Notes: generated by a model not told the origin, from the letters alone. 46,751 nucleotides of DNA from Mnemiopsis leidyi (GCA_000226015.1 JH155468.1:104988-151738), one strand, 5' to 3'; numbered from the stretch's first letter, positions 11,587 to 25,400 are shown. Program-made: numbers and translations.

Positions 11587-14500
11587 ATGTGGAATTTAGC
11601 CAGTTGGCCGATTTTCTTATTAGCCCTGTTTGTGAAAGGCAACTGTTTACCACTTCTAAACTCGTTAAACTGCCTGGACGGGACTAACGGTAATGGGGAA
11701 GATTGTTATCAGACGTTTGATGAAGGTAGGTGATAATTAATTTTATACTCAGTTGTCAGTCTATTATAGCGGAAAAGAATACAATGCTATCTTTTTTACA
11801 ATTAAAATAAACAAAATACAAACATGAGACCCTCGAAATCATGTTTAATATTACTATTAGTAAACAATTCATAAAAGAGAATTTTCAAAATCAATTAAAT
11901 TCGACTCTTCATGGTCGAAAGTTCCGAACCGTTTCGTTACTCATGCTAATTTTAAGTAATGTCAAAACCTTTCTCGTACCATCAGTGAGCCTGGAGCTTG
12001 GAATGTTTGCACAACCTATTGATGTGTTGGCAATAAAAGCTGCCGCTGGGGAAAACCAACTCAATTGTAAGTGTTGCAAATTTAAGAAATACAACCTAGA
12101 GACGCCACGATCACTGCAGATCATTGCCCTATTTTGGCCTTAAATTGAGGTTAAGTTTACTGAGTCCACTCTTTTATGTTTTACTGTAAGAATGCAATTT
12201 CGATGGCCTGACGTAGTTCTGTTTTTGAAAATTTTATTTTCATTATTCTTCTAGTAAGCGATGCAACTCCTGAGCCGAAAAAGAAGCTGACACTGAAAAT
12301 ATTGGAGAAAGCGGTCGAGAAGCAGGAGAACCTGCGAAAAAGCCCAATTGTGAGGCACATTTACTTACTTTTCGGGATATTGATACTGTATTCTGTAAGG
12401 CACATTCACATCAGCTGTCCAGGATATTGATATATTGCAGTAAGGCACTTTCACCTTAAGGAAATTGATATTGGGGACGTAAAAGATCGATGACCATAGA
12501 TCTCAAAGCAGCTTTTTATTATTGTAGGTTGTCTATAAGTAGTAGCATTTTTCTACGAGGCTCCAGTAGTAGTACCTAATAAATTTAATTGCAGGGATAT
12601 CTAACGAAGTACGGCTATGTAAAGGGGGTTTTGAGAGCAATGACGTCATGTCAGGGATCTGAAGATATAGTTCAATCGGATGAAATCTACGCTTCCATGG
12701 TTACCTTCTTACACTCACAGAAGTAAGGAATTATAAATCAAAGTGTTCTTAACTGTTAAAAACCATTTTGGACAATGATAGCGTACAGCTATTTAGTACA
12801 ATCGCCCACGGTAAATTGGTTCAATTGAACTTTTTTTTATTGAAATCTTTCAAATCAAACTAAACTATAGAAAAATAGCTAATGAGTGTATCTCTTATTT
12901 GCTTATAGTTATAAAGTTATCGGTACGCGTTCTTGTTAGTTATACTTATTAATGGTTTTAATGGTGTTAAGGGATGAATTTACAAAACAAGCAAATAGCT
13001 ATAACTGCATAGTGGCTACATCTGCTAAAATATCACAGTTTCAATAAGACCGTTTTCAGAACTGATGAGGCTGGGGTATGGATGAAAATGAATGCTTCTC
13101 GCTGCTCTGTACCCGACATTACGTTTGACGAGGATGATAACCTTGATGAACACTCCGCAGAGATCCTTCTCCAAGCTTTGGAGGGAACTGATAAGCTTAA
13201 GGGTACAATATCTGTTATTTTCTCAAGACTCAAATACAAACCAAATCGTTCATGACTGAATTTTTTACTATACTTGAATGACTGTTCATGTATTTTTTGA
13301 AGAACAATTAAAAATTTATAGGCTATTGGCCGTTTCTACTTTCTAACTTGTCATCAGTAATTCGCTGACACATAGTACGAAAAATTTGTGACACCTCGCC
13401 AAACTACCTTTCTCTTCAATGTATCCCACTTTAATAGTATTCCACGTTTCCAGAAAGAGTGGGGGAGCTCAGAGAGACGGTAAATGATAAGAGGAGAAAG
13501 AGAAGAGCTGCAGCCAACAAAAAGCAATCCCTCGACTTGACAGAAAAAAGCGAGTATAGCTACAAATTGCAGGGTGGAGTTCCAAACAACGCCTTTGCTG
13601 GTGATTCAGTGGATATAGCGTTTGAATCCTGGGGCAATGCAATTGGGTCTGCTGTGACTTTCACAAAAACTGTGAGTAATATCATAATTTTATCATCCTA
13701 TATTAACCATGTTTAACCAACTGTTTCTTCTTTGTCATTCTTTATTTAATTCGAATAAATTGATTTAAAGTTTAGAAAGTGATAAACAGATAATCATAAA
13801 TTCAGGACAAAAGTAACGCAGATGTCAAACTTAAATTGGTAGAAGACGCACACGATGACTACACGTTTAGTGGAGACGAACTGGCACATGCACCCTTTCC
13901 TAACAGTGAACACCATGGCAACGTTAGTTATTTACTGGAAAAAGTTATTTACTTATTTGGAAAATCACTTGAATTCTCAGAAGGGAATGAAACGATAATT
14001 GTTATACCTAAGTTCACTGATGCTATAACAACCATTAATCGAAATTCAAATTCAAGCTGGTCGCTGAAAGGCTGGCAATGAAATTGTCGCAGTCAGCTGA
14101 TATAATGATTCCTTTAGGTACACTACAGGAGGGCCAGAGATTGGTCAGACTCAGATCATTTCACATATATAACGGTTCACGAACTCGGACATTATCTAGG
14201 TATGAAAATATAATATGTTGTTAAAAATAATTTGACCTTATACAATTGATTTCCTTTCGATTGAAAAATCAATCGAATTTGACTAATGCATTTCATAGAG
14301 CAATAAAGTGTAGCATTGAGTACGAAATGTAAAAATGTAACTTGAAGAATTGAAGATTTTGCTAATTTGCTAAAGAACTTACCATCCTGATTTTCAGGGC
14401 TGAAGCATTCTAGCATCGATGGTTCTGTGATGCAGGCAATTTTCGATTCGGAAATCGTTCCAAAGTAAGTTTCAATACAGTTTGCGACTTCTTATTTAAT

Positions 14501-17500
14501 ACCTATAAATATAAAACCATCGGAATACCTGAATCTGCCATGATAAATGCCATGATAAAAAACAAGAGGAAACCAACATCGAACGATTTCAGCGACTACA
14601 GTGGTGCTCTGCATCCATCTGATGTTACAACAATAAAGCTACTATACGCTAACGCAGGTGCAGTTTTTTTTATTGATGTACCTGTACTCTCATTACCTAC
14701 ACGTGTGAAGATAAGAAAGGTAGCCAGATAGGCTTAAGTAAAAACGGCAAAATTAGACTTTTGATAATGATCAGACGTCCAGACGAGTTAACCAAAATAA
14801 ATATTTGGAGAAAATATTTAATTGACGAATTTCTCAAAAAAGCAAACTGCACATTGATGCGTTGACACATCTTTATTGAGGAAATTGATCATAACTGTCT
14901 TACCATAACAAATGTTAAGCCCAAATTGTAATAATTCATTTTTTGTGACGATCACAACATTTAGGGCAATCGAAGTGCCCGGATGATTGGCATGGGTTTG
15001 AGGGTATATGCTACCGTACAATCTCAATTTCAATTGGAGTTTCGTGGGACGAGGCACAGGAAGAATGCAAGGCTATAGGTCAGTTTTGAGTCGTCAATTC
15101 TCAAACAATTGTTATATTTATACGAATAAAACACTCGTGGTATAGCTAGTTGATGTTGAGTAAGCGTTGTTCTATTTTTATTGACATGATTCAATGAAGT
15201 TTTACTTGCACATTGTTATTGATTGTACAACCATTGAAAAATAATCGTTAATGGTTAATCATAACGGCACTATCACTGTTATGTGCAGGTGCTAATTTGA
15301 CAACTGTAAAAAATGGACCTCTAAATGAATTCATGCTCGGTACTGTGGCTAATGGAAGATCTCCTTACTGGATAGGGTATGTATCGCAATCATTCGTGTT
15401 TTTTTAATCTTGCGTTTTCAATTCATCTCTATCCTTTCACATCCTAACGTTAGCTACAAAAATATCTGATGTTTAGACACATCACGAACTTGAGACAAAA
15501 TAAAGAATATATTCAACATCTTATTATTTGAACATCTTAACTCATTCTGATTATTATTTTGATTATTATCATTCTCATTTCTAATGTTTCACAGAAACGA
15601 CGAGCTATGCTAACTCTAAAACTAAAATTTAGGCTAAAAACCAACTAACTCTACAGGAGGAAATCGTCTGAATCAGGCTGGGTTAACAATGAATCGTTTG
15701 ATTGGTACCCTGGAATCAACACACGGAGACAAATGAATCCCTCCACAACAAGATGCCTCCGGACAAGTAAGGCTTTCTGTTTTGAAAACGAATTTTTTTC
15801 TTTCGAATTTATTTTCCTGGATTTGAATTTAAACACTGAAAACTAAGATTAGATACTACAGATTATATAGGTATTCTAACCCATCAATTACAACCTAGTT
15901 GCATATAATGGTCAGGCTAAGTGGGAGTATGTGAACTGTAACAGCAAGAAGTATAAATTGGAGCACTTCGTCTGTCAGAAGGTTTGTTAAAGTCGGTGTC
16001 ACGTAGAAATATCTAGGCTGAGATACAAATTGATAAATTCTGCCAATTAATATTATATTTATATATAGTTATAACATGCTTTTAGGGGAATTGATGTATT
16101 TAGATAGTAAAACTACCAAGACGTCATTAAAATATCAATTAAATGGAAGAAAAAGAATTGCGTGTCCGGAAATAAATTCTGGTAATGATATGTATATATG
16201 AATTAAGTATACTCTTTTAGAACGAAGATGACTTTAAACCAGAGGCAACTACTCCACCAATTACAACGGAAAAGCCACTGACAACAGAAGAAGAAAAAGT
16301 GGAACCAACAATAATCCCTTGCCAAAATTATATCAGGTGGCCTATTATAAGAGTTGATTGCAACGATCAGTTTTTCTCACATATCACTTAACCACTGTCA
16401 TCCAAGTGACAACTGTAACATTAACAACAAAACACTTTCAGAGGAGCAATCAGGAGAGGAAACTTTCTTTACATATTCGGAAACACCAAGTACTACAAGT
16501 ACTTCTATACCAACTCTCGTCCCACACTACAACTTGGCTACCCCAAAGATATCATCGAGAGCTTTGAAGAGGTCAGTAAAATCAAACTTTTCAACTTTTG
16601 TTTTGTTTAGTAAGGACAGCTTTGCATCTTCATCTTATTTGTGGATCATGGATCAATGGAGCTCATGGCATCCATGTATATTGCATTGATTAACATTTCT
16701 ATGCATGATTACTTAAACGAAAACATCAAAGAAATAAGATGGGCCCTCAGGTTTATCATTCCTCAGAGTGATATCCTAAAATCCAGTGGTCAAACGGCCA
16801 ATATCAGTCACTTAGTGATTCCATCGAGAGAATCAGAACCATATCCTCACGTCCTCTACTTTTCCACTATTGTGCAGTTGAAACTGCCAGAGCAATGCCC
16901 ATTATAGCCAGGTATTTTCTCATCGGCATCATATGCTATAAGACTTTATTGTCATCACTTAGCGTAACATGCTTTGTTACAAATTCATTAAACTGATATG
17001 ATTTATGATTTATGATACGTCTTACAGTATTTTGCTACATGTATGCCCCAACAATTCAACAATCAATCATCATTCAGATTGGAAACTCATTCACGGCTGT
17101 AGTAACAAATCCTTATAACCGGGACATGATATATTTCATTGATTACGACGATGTTTATGAATGGATTGTAACAGGTAATTTTGACTTCTTGACTTTTTAA
17201 GATATTCTAGATGTGGTCTCGGCAGATAGAACCACTGTCAGTCTATTTCATTTGCTAATTTGTTCTCACTTCAAATAAAAAGGGGTCGAATGAATAACCA
17301 TTTATTGCATGCATGCCAGGAAAAAGAAGTTCAATTGAAGACGGTAAACTAAGAAAACGGGGAAAGACCGGTACGAAGGCAAAAAAGAAGGAAAAACTAT
17401 TTAAAACCACTAACGAGATTGAAGGAGCAACTATGTATGTAATTGGTAAAACTGAAAATAATTTCGAGATAGCAGTTTACCGAAATGAATTGATCACCAC

Positions 17501-18678
17501 AATGAATACCGATGGTACTGGTAGAGCTTAGGTCAAAATGAAGGAAGGATATGTTAATCGCTTATAGTTATAAGACATGATAATATGATATAAGTAAATG
17601 ATATAAGTAAAACGCGTCAAAACAATCATTACGTTTAAATTCTTGTCTGATACTAATAGTAATTACTTATAATAACTGAGATTTGATACTAATAGTAATC
17701 ACTTATAATAACTCAGATTTGATACTAATAGTAATTACTTATAATAACTCAGATTTGATACTAATAGTAATTACTTATAATAACTCAGATTTGATAGAAA
17801 CAGTATCATGCTTTTTGCGAATGCCGAAGTTGGGCGGTGGCACAGAGAGGTTGTCGGAGACAAAATGATATCCAAGTACGAAACAGTGGAAAAGTGGGAC
17901 TATCTGGATAAAATGGGCTCCGAGCCGATAGACGCCGTGGCACCTTCACATTTTGACAAATTTGTCATGTTCATCAGAAATGACGTACGTAATTTGAACA
18001 AGACATAGCACTTACTTTAACATGTGTAACTGTTTAATTTGTAAATAATAGAACATTTATGATCATAGCAATAATTGTGCACTCTTATTGGTTTTGGTGT
18101 GATATTAAAGATACTAAATGGCCCTTACCAGTATATGATACAACATTTTTAAGATCTGCTTTGATGAAAAATTATCAAATAGGAATAGGTCAATAGAATA
18201 AAGAATTTATTTGTCAAAAAACAATTTAACGATTAAATTAATTGAATTTGCATTTAACTTTTCAACATACAGGAGTATTTCCTGGTGCGAAAATCGGACG
18301 GCAAGATACCAAGAAAGTTCATAAGGAATTTGTCTTCTGACTTTGACAAGGTGAATCCTTTTGGAACTGTAATTGTTTCAGTATTTCTGAATCAATACTT
18401 TGATTCACTAATACAGCAATTAACTTCATTAGATTGCTACTTCAGATCGTTTTAACAATGATGGGAAGTGATAGAATAAATAGTAAAACAAGTAAAACTT
18501 TCGCATAACTCCTAAATTTATCCTCCTGACCATCATTACAGATGTGCTAATTGTGATCCTTATAATTCGTGACTTAAACCTTTTTCAGCTTGAAATCTGC
18601 GACGTTATTGCACCTTTCATCGAAGACTACCCGGAAGGCATTGACCCAGATGAGGCGCTTCTGGATGAAGACCAGTAA
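11587..18678 (+). CDS. Secreted matrix metalloproteinase with inserted C-type lectin domain and C-terminal hemopexin domain
   Basis: 21 exons give 778 residues with every phase consistent: 11587-11725, 11986-12066, 12255-12349, 12595-12722, 13060-13202, 13454-13671, 13806-13922, 14118-14199, 14398-14464, 14593-14657, 14965-15078, 15289-15376, 15657-15766, 15899-15981, 16221-16336, 16442-16571, 17078-17174, 17320-17434, 17804-17984, 18273-18350, 18589-18678. Order: signal peptide (1 to about 20); propeptide with cysteine switch SRCSVPD (Cys163); furin-type site RRKRR (209-213), so activation in the secretory path is likely; zinc protease domain with HELGHYLGLKH (328-338) and Met-turn (Met346); C-type lectin domain (383-510, starts CPDDWHGFEGICY, ends EHFVCQK); Thr/Glu-rich linker; four-blade hemopexin domain between Cys544 and Cys753; acidic tail. 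The protease should cleave extracellular substrates. The lectin insertion is odd for an MMP. The lectin domain lacks EPN/QPD and WND calcium-sugar motifs (it has WEYVNC), so protein binding is as likely as sugar binding. Hemopexin blade 2 carries a Lys-rich insert. Confidence 0.92.
17645..17797. repeat. 36-bp minisatellite before an MMP 3' splice site, four copies plus a partial
   Basis: The unit is atttgatactaatagtaatt followed by acttataataactcag. Every copy contains tactaata, which resembles a branch-point consensus, and ends in cag. The partial last copy runs straight into the real acceptor (aaacag at 17798-17803, exon from 17804). The array therefore looks like a tandem duplication of the intron's own 3' end. 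Confidence 0.9.
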
Positions 18679-19447
18679 ATTTAGATATCGACAAATATAC
18701 CTACAGAAGTGAGCATAATCTGATTATTCTGATTTAAATGACGTGAGATATTTAAAATGTTGATTATTGATCTCATTTCATTTAACATGTAATGCATGCC
18801 AAGAACTAAGACATTTTGATTGTTACAACCTTTGGGTTGAAGGCGATACATTATGTTATTGTTTTAAAAACAAAGAGTAATCCGTCGAAAGTGGTCCATA
18901 TTATTGATTGATTAACCCATGAAAACTGGACAGGTTTTATTAATTTGATCATTCTTAAGTTCATTTTACAGTGGTTTCTAATTTTTATATTTATTGGTTA
19001 TTGTTTTATAATACGCAATTGAATTCGATGCTTTATCATTATTGTTTTCTACTTTTCTTAATTTCTACTTTAGCTGCCAATGATTATTGATTATTGAATA
19101 TAACCAATAAACATTTGAATTCTAATAAATGGATATGATTCATATAAAGTCTAAAAGTCAGGGTTAATGCAGGTTCACCATTTTGGTGAATATAACTTTC
19201 ATTAAATTGAAATACATCATTGGCACAGTTCGATTATATTCATTTCAATAATGGCTTTGTTAACTCCTGAGAATAAATCAAGAACACAAAATAATACTCA
19301 ACGCTAAAACGTTAAGGTCTTAATGAATGAAATGCAAAGTTGATGTCCATATCAGAGATATAGTATCTCGAGGCATTCATGTCCTTCCCCTAGTTTCTCA
19401 ATTCAAAAAACATATTTTCCGAGTTTATGGCCAACAGAAGACTGTTC
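18679..19447. other. Convergent intergenic region between MMP (+) and the large minus-strand gene
   Basis: The 3' ends of the two genes face each other over about 770 bases. AATAAA at 19106-19111 is a plausible MMP poly(A) signal, 428 bases after the stop. TTTATT near 18936 and 18989 could serve the minus-strand gene, in which case the two transcripts would overlap. No other gene was seen. Confidence 0.55.
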
Positions 19448-22400
19448 TTAGGCCATTTGTATCTTCGTATCAACGACTTGGAACGTTACATCGGTAAAAG
19501 CATCAACTCCTTGCTGATCAAACTCGCATCGATAAGTACCACTGTCCTCGCTGGTGGGCGAGCTGAATCTCAGTACGTATCTACCTGCAGAATAACTTGT
19601 GTGAAGTTTTCGGCGTCTCTGATAGAAGTTGGTTTAAATTAGAAGTTGATCTTTCAGTAGATACCACGAAATGAATACGATATGATGAATGAGTTTGATC
19701 AAGCTAACAAGGTATTGATGTGAAGTTTATAACCGACCAAGTTCGATAAATTTAAAAGCTTATCTCAATATTTCATCTTTTGAGTATAACTATAAATAGA
19801 ATATAGCTTACCCCTAGCTCGTTCAATAGAGATGGAGTCAGTGTCGTCCAATAGTACATCGCCATCCTCTGTTACTTTGTACCAATTAACGTTATCTGGG
19901 CTCTTCGGATCTTCTAGCTTGACCTGACGGTTTTAATTGTGATTATAAATATAAGTAAACTGAGACCAAGGACTGGAAATGATACTAAATTTATCAATTT
20001 CTAGAATTATATAAAAATTTACAACATCCTTTCAATCAAAATGGGAACCGATTGAATCAATGTAACAAATAATATCTTTCCCGCCCAATATCAATGACGT
20101 TGCCATACATTAACAAGATCAAGATCGCATATTATAGCAAGCGCTTTTCCGGCCTTCTGTGGAGCCATCAGATTTTCCTCGTTAGCTATTGTCAATGTAG
20201 CGGATCCCTCTAAAAGGTTTGAACATGAGTTCATTTTTATCATTTCAATTCAGTACTATTGAGACAATATTACTAACTGCTTTATAAACGAGTTAGTGTC
20301 AACCAGAATGGAGGGGGTGGGGTTGCCGAGTGAACAAGGCTGTATTAGTGAGAGCAGCTTTTAACCACTTTTCTAGTTGTACCTAAAAGTTCAATCTCGA
20401 CTTCAACTTCACATTTCGATATTACTCCTTTCTCGTCAAAGAATATTGACCCAACGTATATTCCAGCATCGTTAGCATCAAATTTTCTGTAAGAATAAAA
20501 TGAAGTGACGGATATGTTTAATTGAATAAATATCAGTAAGTTATGTTATCAAGATCCAATGAAGAATCATGATAGATTGACAATCTTTTGAAATTAAACT
20601 AGTGTTATTGGAATGAATCCCATAACATGGACACTTGATTAAGATTGAGGATAACATCTGAAAAACCTTATAATGAATCCCTTAATCCTGTTCTTTCCCT
20701 CTGAGTCTGGATTCCATGGTTCATTGTTTTTTGTCCATGTAATCGTGCCATACTTTTTTAACGTCGCTTTGGATTCCCCTATAAGCTGAAATAGCAATAA
20801 CTGAGGATTTTTATTCGCAGCAAAAAGGAAATTGGAACCATTTTTTAACCAGTTATGTTCTAGCTGGAAAATTTATTCTATTCTATAGCATAGAATAGGT
20901 CAATAACGTTTACGCTAGGTCAATAACGTTTACGCTGAAGTTTCTGTGATCAGACCTTCACAGCAACGTTGGTGCCCCTCATAGCCTTAATATTCTTCTT
21001 AGCCACTCGAACGTCACATGTCTCGGCGATAGTTTGACAGGAACCATCCTGCCCTCTTTCTGTCCCCTCGACACACGCACAACTATAATCACCCACAGTG
21101 TTGATGCAGTCCTGGGAAAAATTGTCATCAGCAACATCGCAAAACCAGTACGAGTAAGAGACGGATGCTACTACTAAGGATCAAATCAACAACCAAAAAG
21201 TAAAACACATACGTTTGATTACACTTTCGACCAAGAAGATCCACAAAAACCTAACTTTCAACAATTAAAAAAGGTGACAGGCTATTACTTCGTTTTCCCC
21301 ACAAGGATTATCAGCACATTCATCCACGTCGGCACAAACTCCATCTGAATTCTCAAATCCGTCGGCACAAACACACTCGCCACTGGAGAGGTCTTTGACA
21401 AACGTGTCCAGACAATCACAAAGGTAGCTTCCTAAAAGTTAGGAGGTTATTTTTTCCATCTCTCCTGCCTTCTTTGAGGAGGCAAATAAATAGGTAATTT
21501 GGTAGAAAATATAGGTAAATTGTGATCTCTCTGGTGTCTCAAAGGGAGAGATGCGTATCAAAAAAATTCGCCAAAAAGCACGTGATGTGATATTGTATTC
21601 ATTTAGGCATTTAGCCTACAACACAATTCAGTTATACCGACCTTCAACATTGGAGCATCTCTCGGTATCTGAACAAGGATTTTCTAAACACTCGTTTACA
21701 TCTTCACAAGTACCTATTGCCAGCTCGTAACCAGGGTCACATACACAGCTGTTGGAGAAAACATGATTTTAGTAGCTGACGGTAGACTTATATACATATG
21801 CAATTGTCTGATAAGTATGGGGTAAATAAATAGAAGATAAACAATAAACATCTAATACATTAAACAGAGAGCATAAAGCTGACGTTGATTCTCCAGGCAT
21901 AACAGTTCTTACTATGCAAGTACAACCAGAATGGAAACTTCACATCAACACTTCGATCACCTATACATCTCAAAAAAGTAAAAGAAACCTGTAAGAACCA
22001 GGGATATTGGTGCACTCTCCGTTTCCACACGGCTCCTCCGCACACTCATCAATGTCCAGACAAGTTTCCCCGTCGAAATGGTAGCCAGTATGGCACAGAC
22101 ATTCGTAATCGGGTCCATCCTCCACACAGTCGCCTGAAGGGTAAAACACAGTAACACATGAAAGTAAGTAAGTTTCGTGAGAGTTTCGTTAGTAAGGGAT
22201 GGCAAGAGAAATACTAAAAGTAAGATGTTTTATTTAACTGACAATATTATGATCTATTGATCGTTAGTATTCTTACATAAATTTCAAATAACAATACATG
22301 TCAATGAAAATATTTCCTTTTTGTAAGCCCTCCTCTAGTCGGATCAAGACCAGATCAAACTTTATTTAAGGGTAACCCGTAAGTACGTTACTAAGAAGTT

Positions 22401-25400
22401 GCTTTATAAAAAACAGAAAACAGTTATTATGTATAAGTAATATGTAAAACAGTTATTTACTACCTAACCTTCTCCACACTTGTCAACCTCGCAACCACCA
22501 GGTATCCTAATGACACACTGAGGAAGATCCTCCACCATCTTGCACTCTTGTCCCTCTCCACACCTCACGTTATCACAGGTGGGACATGCTGCTCGGATGT
22601 AATCCGCTCTGGGGATCTTTTGTTAGCTACGTATTACATCACGTTGTAAACAATAAACATGGTTTGAATTGAATGGCTATATCATGCTCACGAAGATTTA
22701 ATGAGGGATTATCTGTATGAACTTAACGCTGTGTTAAAAATTATTCGAAATAGTTTCCAATCAGAGCATTCACCATACCCTGTTAATTTCTTGCAGACTG
22801 CAGTGAGCTTACACCACTGGTGATCTTGAGGTTCGGTAAGACAGTCTGACATGGAACAAGTACCGTCTCCATTGATATCAACCGCACCGATACTGTTGAT
22901 TCGCGCTCTGTTGTCCGCAGTCAAACTCTGAGTAATATTAGAAAGATGTTCGTAAGTACATTAGCGGTCCTTATCAAACTTACCAAGAAATGTTTTTACT
23001 GCAAGTACACACGATATCAAACAATATGATAATATAACGGAATAATCTGCAGTAGGTTGCTCGTCTAAGAGTTACAATTACTTTTAAAAAGAGGCTCAAA
23101 TTGAAATTATAAAAAAATTTTTGAAAGTTCTCACCTGAGACCAATCACTGAGGAAGATGCAGCTCTCCATAACGAACCCATCTGGACAACTAACAGACGG
23201 TGACAAGCCAGTGTTACTCCTGGAGGCAAAAGCGTGATAGACTTATTAAACATCGAGTTTATTTGGAATTATTCTATATGGTGTAGATATTTTGAAACAC
23301 TTAGTTGTTATTATTGTAACCTTTGTGTTTTTTACCGCAATGGTTTCTTTTAAGTGCTTTGTTGATATGACTTTGATAAGTGACAATGCAGAAAAATTGG
23401 GAAAACTATTTGCCATTTTGCCAACAGTCCAACAGATGATATTAACATTAATTACCGATATTGAACTTGATGAACCAACTCTTGAGTACAATGGTTAGTG
23501 ACCTGGGAGTCGTCACCACAGTAAGCAACCGCCTAGACGTACGGAATGTTAAGTATTTTACTGCTTGGGAGAGAGTTTGTTACATCCAAAGGCTGGATTA
23601 GTCTGCAAATATTTTCAAAACTGTGCTAATGGGCCTCATGGAAATGATAATATGATATGTGTACTGTACAATGATATGCAACAACCACGGCGGGAAATTA
23701 CTTTGAACGATAGTGAATGGCAGAGTTTTTAGGGGAAGGGTCGAAAATCTATCCTATCACGTGACAGCGTTTCTCGTGATTGGTTCGTCGTATCTGGTTT
23801 AGTGGTTTCTCAATGGTCAATCTCTGTCACGTCATGCAAAAATTTCTGGATTCTCCCCCAAAAACTCTGCCATCCATGAAAACAATTTTCTGATCTATGA
23901 GATACAATTTTCATATATACACGTTATATTATGAGACTAATACTATTGAAATACTCTCAACTTCTAAAAACAAATGATTGTTACCATAACAGGGAAGTTC
24001 AAACTGTGGGATGCCTTGGCAATACACATCGACACCTCAGGTTGAGGCTCGGATATCGACACACCGTTAGCAGCACTGGGTGCTCCGAATGTGTGACACC
24101 TGTCGTGAAACTGTGTTAGTTATGTAATGTTTCGGTGACAATTTCACCTTATAAACTTTGAAAGAACTTAAATTTGTGCATTTAATGATCACTACATCCA
24201 GTGATTCAGGTCCTGCAATGCGGCGCTTAAGATCAAGCTTTAAAAAGTTTGTAATCCCATTAAGACGGGTTACCTCATGACTCTTTGACCAGATGGACAA
24301 GAAGCATAGCTATGGGCGTTTTCACCGGAGGCCTTGTCCCCATACACTGTGTGGTCTGAAAAAAGCGTCTCTTAGAAAAATTCTAATGTGTATCTGAGTT
24401 TGTAAAAAAGACGCTGTGAATGATATGTTGGGTATCGAACTAAAATCATGAAGTTATTGTATGTTTTTGATTTAAGTGCTATTATATTCTTGCAATTAAC
24501 GAATATAGTTTTGTAAAACAATTGTCCAATTTTTATCTCTTTAAAGCAATAATTTCGTCTACATGCTTACAATGACTGTGAACAGGAAGACAAGTGCCAG
24601 CTCGCTCGTCGAACTCAAACCCTTCCTCACAATCGCAGGTATAATCTGCCGAACCAACTGGATAGCAGTCTCCGTGGTCACCGCACCTGAAGAGTAAACA
24701 TAGTCGAGAGGAGATGTGACTGCTTCACGGAAACAAAATAGGAATGTATTGCGGGAAGAGCAAAGTTTGCATCAAAATTGCAGTACTGCAGAAAGAGGAT
24801 AAAAAGCGGCAATCGTCAGGTTGTAAGCAACAATAAAATGGATCTACATATTTGTATATAATTATATACTGGCATTGCCTGTTAAATTGCCTATGTCAGT
24901 ATGACATTGAAGCATAATATTAGTAAAATCTAATTGATGATTACTTGTCGACATCACATCCAGTTTGCTTCTCTACACAGGTCGGAGACTCGTCGATCAT
25001 CTGACACTCGAAACCCTCCAGACAGTGCCAACCTTCACAGTCAGGACACATCTCAGCAGCATAACTCTCTCTGGATTGTGGAAGTAAGATTTACACTGGG
25101 TTGATGTAATTCTATGTTCAAATTGCTTAAAAATTTTGAATGCAGACACACTATGGAGTTGCAGGACATTTTGTCTACATAAACTGTCTTGTTCAGACTC
25201 CTTGAATACTATTCATTCGACATCTACTGTATTCATCAGTTAAGTAGATAGCTTACAGATCGTCAGTGAGTTTACAGACGAGAGAAACATCACAGGGTTT
25301 TGCATCCTCACAGTTAGCAATAGCACATGGATGATCCGCTGGAATAACTCCCGTCTCAAATATTCCTTTGTCGGTAAGTCTGCGGAGGTTGAATATTCCT

